NCBI RefSeq assembly: GCF_014648255.1
Contig: NZ_BMQT01000004.1
Span: forward strand, 372,001-436,000
Origin: Nocardioides albus
GTDB taxonomy: Bacteria; Actinomycetota; Actinomycetes; Propionibacteriales; Nocardioidaceae
Direction: 5' to 3'
DNA length: 64,000 bases
A program made the translations under genes and the position numbers. Of the stretch, positions 49,581-57,847 are shown piece by piece (positions within the stretch are counted from its first letter, which is position 1; the number at the start of each line of letters is the position of its first letter). The notes under the pieces were generated by a model. It was not told the origin of the DNA. It worked only from the letters and a program-made list of their open reading frames with translations, and ran no database searches.

Positions 49581-50295
49581 TCCAGTTCTCCGGCTCACCG
49601 ACGTGAGCCGCGTTCACGGCACCGGCGCTGCCGAGGTGCACGCCCTGCGGGGCGTCAGCCTCGAGGCGTACGCCGGTGAGCTGGTCGCCATCATGGGGCC
49701 AAGCGGCTCCGGGAAGTCCTCGCTGCTGACCATCGCCGGTGGCCTCGACTCGCCGACCTCCGGGTCGGTGACCGTCGACGGCCAGGATCTCGGCGAGGCC
49801 GGGATCAGCGGGCGCGCGAAGCTGCGGCGTACGTCGGTCGGCTACGTCTTCCAGGACTTCAACCTCATCCCGGCGCTGACCGCTGCCGAGAACGTCGCGC
49901 TGCCGTTGGAGCTCGACGGCGCCGGGCGGCGCTCGGCTCGGGATGCGGCGCGGGTCGCGCTCGAGGAGGTCGGGCTCGACGGCTTCGCCGACCGGTTCCC
50001 CGACGAGATGTCCGGCGGTCAGCGACAGCGAATCGCGATCGCCCGTGCGATCGTCGGTGAGCGCCGGCTGATCCTGGCCGACGAGCCGACCGGCGCCCTC
50101 GACACCGAGACCGGCGAGGACATCCTCAAGCTGATCCGGGCGCGCTGCGACGCGGGCGCGGCCGGGGTGCTCGTCACCCACGAGCCGCGCTACGCCAGCT
50201 GGGCAGACCGGGTGATCTATGTCCGTGACGGCCTCGTCGTCGACGAGGCCGGCGAGACGCCGAGCACGGTCTTCGCGGTCGAGGTCGAGGGATGA
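49573..50295 (+). CDS. ABC transporter ATP-binding protein (LolD/MacB type)
   Basis: 240 residues. Walker A is GPSGSGKSS (42-50), the Q-loop YVFQDFNLIPALTAAEN is characteristic of the LolD/MacB group, the signature is MSGGQRQRIAIARAI, and Walker B (RLILADEPTGALD) follows. It pairs with the FtsX-like permease directly downstream (ATGA overlap). This class exports or extracts lipids or peptides; the PadR repressor upstream suggests induction by a drug or peptide. Confidence 0.95.
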   Translation: MSDPVLRLTDVSRVHGTGAAEVHALRGVSLEAYAGELVAIMGPSGSGKSSLLTIAGGLDSPTSGSVTVDGQDLGEAGISGRAKLRRTSVGYVFQDFNLIPALTAAENVALPLELDGAGRRSARDAARVALEEVGLDGFADRFPDEMSGGQRQRIAIARAIVGERRLILADEPTGALDTETGEDILKLIRARCDAGAAGVLVTHEPRYASWADRVIYVRDGLVVDEAGETPSTVFAVEVEG

Positions 50296-52958
50296 GCGGG
50301 CGGCTCGCCGGCTGGCGCCTCGCTCTGCGGATCGGACAGCGAGAGGCTCGGCGTGCGAAGTGGCGCAGCCTGCTGGTCGTGCTGATGATCGCGTTGCCGG
50401 TCGCGGGGGTGACCGCGGTCGCGGTGACGTACCAGACCTACGACGTCGATACCGTCGAGGGTCTCGACCGCCGGCTCGGCACCGAGGCGGCAGCGCAGGT
50501 GGAGGCGCAGAGCGCGGGTCAGGTCCGGCAGGGCATCGACCCCGACAACGCGGCCGAGTGGGTCGAAGAGACCGGGGACGGGCCGCTGGACGAGGCCGGT
50601 CTGCGGGCGGTCGTCGGGGACCGGCCGGTGCTCGCGGTGAACGACTACGGCCTGGACGTACGCACCGACAAGGGTGTCACCTGGGCAAGCGGTCTCCGGA
50701 TCGATCTGAGCGATCCGCTCGCGGCAGGGCTGACCGAACTGACCGAGGGCCGTCTCCCGCAGGGCACCGGCGAGGTCGTGGTCAACGAGGCTCTCGCCGA
50801 GCGTGGACCGGGGCTCGGCGAGGAGCTGCAGATGCCGGGTACGGGCTCCGAGGAGGTCCGCGAGATCGTGGGGATCGTCGAGTCGACGGCCGTACGCAAC
50901 GAGCCCTTCGTCGCCGGGCTGGACCTGCCGATGGCGGCATCGTTCGACGTCCCGTCCTGGCTCGTCGGCGGCGGACCGATGACCTGGGACGACGTCGAGA
51001 AACTGAACGCCGAGGGCGCCTTCGTGCTCTCGCGCTCGGTCGCTGAGAACCCGTCGGAGGCCGCCCTGGCCGCCGATCGGGACCTTCGTCCGCGGATGGA
51101 GGCGCCGGATCCGGCCGAGGCCGTGATCGTGGTCCTCATCGTGGTCATGGTGCTGCTCGAGGTCGTGCTGCTGGCCGGTCCGGCGTTCGCGGTGGCGGCC
51201 AGGCGGCAGGCCCGTGACCTCGCGCTGATCGCGGCGTCCGGCGGTACGGCTCGTCAGTCCCGGCGTGTGCTGCTCGGGATGGCGATCGTCCTCGGCGCGG
51301 TGGCGGCCATCGTCGGAGCGGTCCTCGGGATCGGGCTCGGTCGTCTGCTCCAGCCGCTCGCCCAAGCGCAGGTGTCGGACTGGTTCGGGCCGTTCGAGGT
51401 GCCGTGGCTGCAGATCCTGGGGGTTGCTGCGATCGGGTTCATGGCCGCGATCTGCGCGGCCGTCGTACCGGCCTGGATCGCGTCGCGGCAGAACGTCGTC
51501 GGCGTCCTTGCCGGACGTCGCTCCGAGAGCCGGCCGTCCCGGCGCTCGCCGGTCGTCGGGATCGTGCTGGTCGCCGCCGGTGTCGCCTCGGCCGCCTTCG
51601 GGACCCAGAAAGCGCTCAGCGGCGTACCGATCGCCCTCGGTGTCCTGCTCTGTGTCACGGGCCTGCTCTTCATCCTCCCGGTCCTGGTGTCCTGGGCGGC
51701 CCGGCTCAGCGCCGGGATGCCGCTGGCGATCCGCTTCGCGACGCGAGACGCCGACCGGCACCGCACCCGGACCGTTCCGGCGGCCGGGGCCATCGCGGTG
51801 ACGGTGGTCGGAGTCGTCACGCTCGGGATCGCGTTCGGCAGCGACCAGGAGCAGAACCGGGAGACCTATCAGCCCACCGTGGCCATCGGTGACGCCGTGG
51901 TGCAGCCGCGGCTCTCCATCACCGAGGACGGACAGGCGCCCACCACCGCGCATTGGCAGGACGTGGCCAGGCAGATCGAGAAGGCGAGCCCCGGGTCGGC
52001 AGTCACCCCGATGACGGGCGCGTGGCTCGAAGGCGACGACGGCTACATCTCCGTCGAGACGGACAAGGGTGCTCAGGTCGCGCTCGACACGATCACCGGT
52101 GGGTTCGGCGAGCTGATCGTCGCCGAAGCCGACGGTGCTGTCCCGGGTCTCGCGACCCGGTCTCTTCCCGAGCTCGACGTCGCGGCCGCGGAGAAGACGC
52201 TGCGCTCGTCCGGGGTCGTCGTGTTCACCACCGACGACACGCTGGCGTCCGCGCGGTCTGCCCGATTGGTCGTCGAGGAGTACTCCGAGGTCGACGACAC
52301 CGAGCGGGAGCGCGTCGCGATCAGCGTGCCCGCAACCTTCGTCGACGTCGGCGACCGGGCCGCGCCTGCGTACGCGATCGTGACGCCGGCGACGGTGAGA
52401 CGGATCGGTGCCGTCCCGCAGGTCAACGGACTCTACGTCGAGGACGCCCGGATCAGCGCCGCCGCCGAGACCGACCTGAACGAGGCGCTCGCCAGCGGCC
52501 AGCTCTCCACGATGATCCAGGTCGAGCGCGGGTTCGTGGAGGAGGACTCCACAGTGATCGTGTGGCTGCTCCTGGTCACGCTGGGCGGGGTGCTGATGAT
52601 CGGTGGCGCGCTGACTGCGACCCACCTGGCGCTCAACGACGCCCGGCCCGACCTGGCGACGCTGTCGGCGGTCGGAGCCAGGACGCGTACGCGGCGGGGA
52701 GTCGCTGCTGCGTACGCGATCGTGGTCGCGCTCCTCGGCGCGGTCCCAGGCGCGATCATCGGGTTCGTACCCGGCATCGCGGTCAGCTATCCGCTCACGG
52801 CCGAGGGGTGGCCGGTGCGCGACGACGTGGCTGCGCACTACCTCGAGATCCCCTGGACCCTGATCGGGGTCGTCGTGGTCGGTCTTCCGCTGCTGATCGC
52901 GGCGATCGTTGCGATCACCACCCGCAGCCGCCTGCCCATGGTCGCCCGCGTCGAATAG
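50292..52958 (+). CDS. FtsX-like ABC transporter permease
   Basis: 888 residues. An N-terminal membrane helix (about 18-38) and a large extracellular domain come first. A three-helix FtsX module follows (about 275-400, with GGTARQSRRVLLGMAIVLGAVAAIVGAVLGIGLGRLLQ), then further helices, a second extracellular domain and a C-terminal FtsX module (about 755-880). This duplicated architecture is typical of MacB/YknZ-like mechanotransmission permeases. It is coupled by four bases to its ATPase and is the last gene of the PadR operon, ending just before a palindromic array that should terminate transcription. Confidence 0.93.
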   Translation: MSGRLAGWRLALRIGQREARRAKWRSLLVVLMIALPVAGVTAVAVTYQTYDVDTVEGLDRRLGTEAAAQVEAQSAGQVRQGIDPDNAAEWVEETGDGPLDEAGLRAVVGDRPVLAVNDYGLDVRTDKGVTWASGLRIDLSDPLAAGLTELTEGRLPQGTGEVVVNEALAERGPGLGEELQMPGTGSEEVREIVGIVESTAVRNEPFVAGLDLPMAASFDVPSWLVGGGPMTWDDVEKLNAEGAFVLSRSVAENPSEAALAADRDLRPRMEAPDPAEAVIVVLIVVMVLLEVVLLAGPAFAVAARRQARDLALIAASGGTARQSRRVLLGMAIVLGAVAAIVGAVLGIGLGRLLQPLAQAQVSDWFGPFEVPWLQILGVAAIGFMAAICAAVVPAWIASRQNVVGVLAGRRSESRPSRRSPVVGIVLVAAGVASAAFGTQKALSGVPIALGVLLCVTGLLFILPVLVSWAARLSAGMPLAIRFATRDADRHRTRTVPAAGAIAVTVVGVVTLGIAFGSDQEQNRETYQPTVAIGDAVVQPRLSITEDGQAPTTAHWQDVARQIEKASPGSAVTPMTGAWLEGDDGYISVETDKGAQVALDTITGGFGELIVAEADGAVPGLATRSLPELDVAAAEKTLRSSGVVVFTTDDTLASARSARLVVEEYSEVDDTERERVAISVPATFVDVGDRAAPAYAIVTPATVRRIGAVPQVNGLYVEDARISAAAETDLNEALASGQLSTMIQVERGFVEEDSTVIVWLLLVTLGGVLMIGGALTATHLALNDARPDLATLSAVGARTRTRRGVAAAYAIVVALLGAVPGAIIGFVPGIAVSYPLTAEGWPVRDDVAAHYLEIPWTLIGVVVVGLPLLIAAIVAITTRSRLPMVARVE

Positions 52959-52962
52959 CCCG

Positions 52963-53074
52963 CCGAGGCGTCACGTACGTCGGCCGAGACGTCACTCCCG
53001 CGAATCGAGTGGGCACACTGGTGCCAACTCGATTCGCGGGAGTGACGCTTCGGCCGACGCGGGTGACGTCTCGG
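52963..53074. repeat. 21-bp-unit palindromic array, copy 3, with a 20-bp perfect stem
   Basis: Units CCGAGGCGTCAC (52963-52983) and CCGAGACGTCAC (52984-53004) face one way; TTCGCGGGAGTGACGCTTCGG (53033-53053) and CCGACGCGGGTGACGTCTCGG (53054-53074) face the other. The inner arms 52991-53010 and 53027-53046 are perfect complements. It lies between the exporter and the convergent VOC gene. Confidence 0.8.
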
Positions 53075-53083
53075 CGAGTGTGC

Positions 53084-53440
53084 TCAGGCCTGGCAGAGGC
53101 AGAAGGGGTGGCCGGCGGGGTCGAGAAAGACCCGGAACGTCGTGCCGGGCTGGTGGTCGGCCTTGGTGGCGCCCAGCTCCAGGACCGCCTTCTCGCCGAC
53201 ATCGAGGTCGTCGACATCGAAGTCGAGATGGGTCTGCTGGGGGATGTCCTGCCCGGGCCACTCGGGGGCTCGGTAGTTCTCGACGGCCTGGAAGGCGATG
53301 TTGCCGTCCTTCCCCTGGGCCTCCACCCACTCCGAGTCGTTGACCTTCACCTCCCAGCCGAGGAGGTCGGCGTAGAAGGTGGCCAGGGCCACCGGGTCGG
53401 GACAGTCGATGCAGAGGTTCGGGTTGCGTGCGATAGCCAT
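53084..53440 (-). CDS. VOC-fold (glyoxalase/bleomycin-resistance-like) protein
   Basis: 118 residues with the vicinal-oxygen-chelate pattern: NPNLCIDCPDPVALATFYADLLGW (7-30), a middle strand QTHLDFDVDDLDVGEKAVLELGA and the C-terminal RVFLDPAGHPFCLCQA. His, Glu and Asp at expected ligand positions could bind a metal, but many members of this size are substrate-binding only. Single gene; substrate unknown. Confidence 0.88.
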   Translation of the reverse strand: MAIARNPNLCIDCPDPVALATFYADLLGWEVKVNDSEWVEAQGKDGNIAFQAVENYRAPEWPGQDIPQQTHLDFDVDDLDVGEKAVLELGATKADHQPGTTFRVFLDPAGHPFCLCQA

Positions 53441-53507
53441 GAGATCGACGTTAAGGCGGGTTCCGGACGTTCGGCTTCCGCCGGTCGGACCGGCGTCTCA
53501 GAAATAT

Positions 53508-53525
53508 ACAGTCAGGGTTGACTGT
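53508..53525. promoter_or_regulatory. TetR operator of the carboxylase operon
   Basis: ACAGTCA-gggt-TGACTGT, perfect 7-bp arms, starting 41 bp upstream of the tetR start and overlapping TATACA (a -10-like box) on one side and TTGACT (-35-like) on the other. It is probably bound by the regulator encoded at 53549-54154, which leads the operon. Confidence 0.6.
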
Positions 53526-53548
53526 TTGTTTCTGGCGCGGCAGAGTGC

Positions 53549-54154
53549 GTGCTTGTGAGCCAGGCCACCCGCGTACCCCAGGAGCAGCGCACCCGCGCGA
53601 TGCGGGCCCGCCTCCTCGATGCCACCGTCGAGCTGTTGGTCGAGCGCGGTTTCGCGGGCACGTCGACCACGCTCGTCTCCCAGCGCGCCGGGGTCTCGCG
53701 CGGGGCGCAGCTGCATCACTTCCCGGCCAAGAACGACCTCGTCGTCGCCGCCGTCGAGCACATCACCGAGGCACGGGGCCAGGCCCTGAAGGAGGCTGCG
53801 CGCACCCTTCCCGACGGCGGGCGGCGTACGCGGCAGGTGCTCGCCATGCTCGCCGACCACGTCACCTCGCCGGTCTTCACCGCCGCCCTCGAGCTGTGGG
53901 TCGCCGCGCGCACCGACGAGCAGCTCGGCGCCGCGGTCGGCCCGCTCGAACAGCACATCGGCCGCGAGCTCCACCGTCTCACCGTCGAGCTGCTCGGTGT
54001 GGACGAGAGGAAGCCGGGCGTACGCGAACTCGTCCAGGCCACCCTCGACATGGTGCGTGGCCTGGGCCTGGCAGACACGATCTCCGACGATGCCGCTCGC
54101 CGTGAGCGGATCCTCGACCGATGGGCCGAAGTCCTGGAAAGAGAGCTGTCATGA
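53549..54154 (+). CDS. TetR-family regulator leading the Atu-like operon
   Basis: 201 residues. The helix-turn-helix is MRARLLDATVELLVERGFAGTSTTLVSQRAGVSRGAQLHHFPAKNDLVVAA (18-68); the rest is an all-helical ligand domain. GTG starts are possible at 53549 and 53555, with no ribosome site visible. Its stop overlaps the next gene's ATG (ATGA). An inverted repeat upstream (53508-53525) is the probable autoregulatory site, so the whole downstream pathway may respond to an acyl-CoA or terpenoid ligand. Confidence 0.92.
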   Translation: MLVSQATRVPQEQRTRAMRARLLDATVELLVERGFAGTSTTLVSQRAGVSRGAQLHHFPAKNDLVVAAVEHITEARGQALKEAARTLPDGGRRTRQVLAMLADHVTSPVFTAALELWVAARTDEQLGAAVGPLEQHIGRELHRLTVELLGVDERKPGVRELVQATLDMVRGLGLADTISDDAARRERILDRWAEVLERELS

Positions 54155-54945
54155 GCTTGCTGGATCAACTTCTCGAGGACCTCTCCCTGGAGGGGTTCGA
54201 GCTGCGTCAGGTCGTGGCCGGCCTGAGCGAGGCCGGCTGGCGCGAGCCGACGCCGGCCGAGGGCTGGGACGTCGCCGCCCAGATCGCCCACCTGGCCTGG
54301 ACCGACGAGGCTGCGCTCGCCGCGACCGAGTGGGTGGCCGGTGACACCACCGGCTGGGACGAGCTGGTCACCGACGGGCTCAAGAACCCCGAGGGCTACG
54401 TCGACGAGGCTGCCCTGGCGCTCGCCACGATGCCGGCGACGGACCTGTTGGAGCACTGGGACGGCGTACGCGGCGAGCTCGCCGGTGCGCTCGCGAACGT
54501 CCCCGAGGGGAAGAAGCTGCCCTGGTTCGGCCCGCCGATGTCGCCCGCCTCGATGGCGACCGCGCGCTTCATGGAGACCTGGGCCCACGGCCTGGACGTG
54601 CGGGAGGCGCTCGGGCTGGCCTACGAGCCCAGCGACCGGATCAAGCACGTCTGCCACCTCGGCACCCGCACCCGCGACTTCTCCTACGGTGTGCACGGCC
54701 TCAACCCGCCGAGCGAGCCGTTCCGGGTCTCGCTCACGGCGCCGTCCGGGGAGATCTGGGAGTGGGGGCCGGAGGATGCGGCGCAGAGCGTCCGCGGCCC
54801 TGCGTACGACTTCGCTCGGCTCGTCACCCAGCGCATCCACCGCGACGACACCTCGCTGGAGGCCACCGGGGACGAAGCCGAGAAGTGGCTGAGCATCGCC
54901 CAGGCGTTCGCCGGACCGGCCGGGGACGGGAGGCCGAAGAAGTGA
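54151..54945 (+). CDS. TIGR03084-family putative metal-binding protein
   Basis: 264 residues. The N-terminal four-helix maleylpyruvate-isomerase-like domain has His/Glu positions (QIAHLAWTDEAAL, ARFMETWAHGLDVREALG) for a divalent metal; a C-terminal domain carries VCHLGTRTRDFSYGVHGL. Members occur beside AtuA-like and acyl-CoA carboxylase genes but have no proven reaction. It is coupled both to tetR (ATGA) and to the AtuA gene (GTGA), so it belongs to the pathway. Confidence 0.85.
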   Translation: MSLLDQLLEDLSLEGFELRQVVAGLSEAGWREPTPAEGWDVAAQIAHLAWTDEAALAATEWVAGDTTGWDELVTDGLKNPEGYVDEAALALATMPATDLLEHWDGVRGELAGALANVPEGKKLPWFGPPMSPASMATARFMETWAHGLDVREALGLAYEPSDRIKHVCHLGTRTRDFSYGVHGLNPPSEPFRVSLTAPSGEIWEWGPEDAAQSVRGPAYDFARLVTQRIHRDDTSLEATGDEAEKWLSIAQAFAGPAGDGRPKK

Positions 54946-56717
54946 TCGCCATCGGCAACTGCTCCGGGTTCTACGGCGACCGGTTCTCGGCGATGCGCGA
55001 CATGCTCGAGGGCGGTCGGCTCGACGTACTCACCGGCGACTACCTCGCCGAGCTGACCATGCTCATCCTCGGCAAGGACGCCCTCAAGGACCCGACGACC
55101 GGCTACGCCAAGACCTTCCTGCGCCAGGTGGCCGACAGCCTCGACCTCGCCCTGCAGCGAGACGTCAAGGTCGTCGCCAACGCCGGCGGTCTCAACCCTG
55201 CGGGGCTCGCTGCCGCCATCGAGACGCTCGGGACTTCTGCGAAGGTGGCGTACGTCGACGGCGACGACCTCCGGGGTCGTCTCGACTCCCACCCCGACGC
55301 GCTCACCGCCAACGCCTATCTCGGTGCCTTCGGGATCGCGCACGCACTCGACGCCGGTGCCGACATCGTCGTCACCGGTCGGGTGACCGACGCGAGCGTC
55401 GTCGTCGGGCCGGCGATCGCTCACCACGGCTGGAAGCGCGACTCCTACGACGAGCTCGCGGGCGCCGTGGTCGCCGGGCATGTGATCGAGTGCGGCACCC
55501 AGGCCACCGGCGGCAACTTCTCCGGGTTCCTGACCATGTCGCCCCAGGCGAGGGCACGCCCGCTGGGCTTCCCGGTCGCGGAGATCGCCGTCGACGGCTC
55601 CTCGATCATCACCAAGCAGGACGAGACCGGCGGCACGGTCACGGTCGACACGGTGACCGCGCAGCTGCTCTACGAGATCCAGGGGCCGCTCTACCTCGGC
55701 CCCGACGTCACCACCGACCTCACCTCGATCCGGCTCCAGGAGGTCGGGATCGACCGGGTCGCGATCACCGGCGTGACGGGCACCCCGCCGCCGGCCACGC
55801 TCAAGGTCGCCGTCAACTCGCTCGGCGGCTACCGCAACTCGGTCGAGTTCGTCCTCACCGGTCCTGACATCGACGCCAAGGCGACCTGGTTGCGCGACCA
55901 GCTCGACGCCGAGCTCCCGATCGGACCGGACTACACCTGGTCGACCTACCGCATCCCGGCACCCGACTCGCCGACCGAGGAGGGCGCCGGCTGCATCCTG
56001 CGACTCTCCGCGCGGGCCGCGGACGCCGACGCCGTCGGCCGTGCACTGACGGCGCCGGCCATCGAGCTGGCGCTCGCCTCCTATCCGGGCTTCCACGTCA
56101 CCGCGCCCCCGGGACGGCCGTCTCCGTTCGGCATCTACAGGGCCGCGTACGTCCGGCGCGACCGCGCCGAGGAAACCGTCCACCTCCCCACCGGCGAGAC
56201 GTACAAGGTCCCGCCCCCCTTGGCCTACGCCGAGAAGTCAGTTTCTGGCGCCGAAAGGTCGAAATCTGGTGCCGAGAAGTCAGTTTCCGGATTGGTAGGT
56301 CATCGAGACGGCCAGGAACTGACCTCTCGCGCTCAGAAACTGACGTCTCGCGGTCAAGAACTGACGTCTCGGCGGGCGTTGGGGGAGGTGGTCTACGCGC
56401 GGTCGGGGGACAAGGGTGGGGATGCCAACCTGGGGCTCTGGGTGCCGCAGGGGAAGTCGGACGCGGCCGTCGAGTGGCTGCTGGAGGCAGTCACCCCGGA
56501 GTGGGTGCGGGAGCTGCTGCCCGAGACCGAGGATCTCGCCATCGACATCACGGCGCTGCCGCACCTGCGTGGCGTGAACATCGTCATCCACGACCTGCTC
56601 GGAGACGGCGTGGCCGCCTCGACGCGGTTCGACCCGCAAGCCAAGGGCCTGGGCGAATGGGCCCGAAGCCGATTTGTCGACATGCCGACCGAAATCGTCC
56701 CGGAAGGACTTCAGTGA
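54942..56717 (+). CDS. AtuA-like (DUF1446) acyclic terpene utilisation protein, fused two-domain form
   Basis: 591 residues. The N-terminal DUF1446 domain (IAIGNCSGFYGDRFSAM ... DVLTGDYLAELTMLILGK, to ~425) is linked to the C-terminal AtuA-like ferredoxin-fold domain (GEVVYARSGDKGGDANLGLWV, ~480-591). The linker (430-478) is seven 7-residue units encoded by a palindromic repeat array; such a linker is not expected in the family. AtuA is required for citronellol/geraniol breakdown in Pseudomonas, though its step is unclear. The start is GTG 54942, with GGGAGG eight bases upstream and overlapping the previous stop. Confidence 0.87.
   Translation: MIAIGNCSGFYGDRFSAMRDMLEGGRLDVLTGDYLAELTMLILGKDALKDPTTGYAKTFLRQVADSLDLALQRDVKVVANAGGLNPAGLAAAIETLGTSAKVAYVDGDDLRGRLDSHPDALTANAYLGAFGIAHALDAGADIVVTGRVTDASVVVGPAIAHHGWKRDSYDELAGAVVAGHVIECGTQATGGNFSGFLTMSPQARARPLGFPVAEIAVDGSSIITKQDETGGTVTVDTVTAQLLYEIQGPLYLGPDVTTDLTSIRLQEVGIDRVAITGVTGTPPPATLKVAVNSLGGYRNSVEFVLTGPDIDAKATWLRDQLDAELPIGPDYTWSTYRIPAPDSPTEEGAGCILRLSARAADADAVGRALTAPAIELALASYPGFHVTAPPGRPSPFGIYRAAYVRRDRAEETVHLPTGETYKVPPPLAYAEKSVSGAERSKSGAEKSVSGLVGHRDGQELTSRAQKLTSRGQELTSRRALGEVVYARSGDKGGDANLGLWVPQGKSDAAVEWLLEAVTPEWVRELLPETEDLAIDITALPHLRGVNIVIHDLLGDGVAASTRFDPQAKGLGEWARSRFVDMPTEIVPEGLQ
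56229..56375. repeat. 21-bp-unit palindromic array inside the AtuA-like gene, copy 4
   Basis: Three units face one way (56230-56250, 56251-56271, 56272-56292) and three the opposite way (56313-56333, 56334-56354, 56355-56375). The last two contain TGACGTCTCG, the same core as the intergenic arrays. In frame they encode AEKSVSG-like then QELTSRG-like heptapeptides (residues 430-478). Confidence 0.85.
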
Positions 56718-57847
56718 GCAACGACCTTTTCCAGTTGGGCGCTGAGTTCGTCCGCCGCGAGGTCTTCCCGGACCTTCAGGATTGGGAGGACAACCAGGAG
56801 ATCCCGCGGGAGGTCCACCGGGCCGCCGCCAAGCAGGGACTGCTGGGGATCGGGTTCCCCGAGGACGTCGGCGGCGAGGGCGGCGGACTGGCCGACACCG
56901 TCGCGGTGACCGAGGGGATGATGTCCGAGGGCGCCTCATCGGGCCTGCTGGCGGGCCTGTTCACCCACGGGATCGCGCTGCCGCACATCGCCAAGCACGG
57001 CTCGCCCCACCTCATCGACACCTATGTGAGGCCGACGCTAGCCGGTGAGAAGATCGGCAGCCTCGCCATCACCGAGCCCGACGGCGGCTCGGACGTCTCC
57101 CACCTGCGCACCACGGCGGTCCGCGACGGCGACGAGTTCGTCGTCAACGGCGCCAAGACGTTCATCACCTCTGGCTGCCGCGCCGACTTCGTCACCACCG
57201 CGGTCCGCACCGGCGGCCCGGGGGCCGGCGGCATCAGCCTGCTGGTGATCGACAAGGACTCCCCAGGATTCACGGTCACCCGCAAGCTCGCCAAGATGGG
57301 CTGGCACTGCTCCGACACCGCGGAGCTCGCCTTCGAGGACGTACGCGTCCCCGCGGCCAACCTCGTCGGCGACGAGAACGCTGGCTTCATCTACATCGCC
57401 GAGGCGTTCGTGACCGAGCGGATCGCGCTGGCCGTACAGGGTTACGGCACCGCCGCCCGCTGCCTCGCGCTCACCGCCGACTTCTGCCGCCAGCGCGAGA
57501 CGTTCGGCGAGCCCCTGATCAAGCGTCAGGTCGTACGCCACAAGCTGGTCGAGATGCACCGCCAGGTCGAGGTGGCCAAGGCCTACACCCACGCCGTGGT
57601 CGCCCGCTATGACCGCGAAGGGTCGACCCAGGCCACCATCGCCGAGGCCGCGCTGGCCAAGCAGACAGCGGTCGAGGCTTGCACCTGGGTCGTCGACCAG
57701 GCCGTCCAGCTTCACGGCGGGACGGGATACATGCACGGGACCGAGGTCGAGCGGCACTACCGCGACGCTCGGATCCTGCCGATCGGAGGAGGAGCCACCG
57801 AAGTGATGACGGATCTGGCGGCCAAGTTGCTGGGATACAACCGATGA
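56714..57847 (+). CDS. Acyl-CoA dehydrogenase (AtuD-like position)
   Basis: 377 residues with IGSLAITEPDGGSDVSHLRTTA and HGGTGYMHGTEVERHYRDARILPIGGGATEVMTDL FAD signatures, and QRETFGEPLIKRQ in the arginine-rich loop. In the Atu pathway such an enzyme makes the enoyl-CoA that the geranyl-CoA carboxylase then carboxylates. The start is GTG 56714 overlapping the AtuA stop; the next gene overlaps by four bases. Substrate preference cannot be read from sequence. Confidence 0.93.
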   Translation: MSNDLFQLGAEFVRREVFPDLQDWEDNQEIPREVHRAAAKQGLLGIGFPEDVGGEGGGLADTVAVTEGMMSEGASSGLLAGLFTHGIALPHIAKHGSPHLIDTYVRPTLAGEKIGSLAITEPDGGSDVSHLRTTAVRDGDEFVVNGAKTFITSGCRADFVTTAVRTGGPGAGGISLLVIDKDSPGFTVTRKLAKMGWHCSDTAELAFEDVRVPAANLVGDENAGFIYIAEAFVTERIALAVQGYGTAARCLALTADFCRQRETFGEPLIKRQVVRHKLVEMHRQVEVAKAYTHAVVARYDREGSTQATIAEAALAKQTAVEACTWVVDQAVQLHGGTGYMHGTEVERHYRDARILPIGGGATEVMTDLAAKLLGYNR

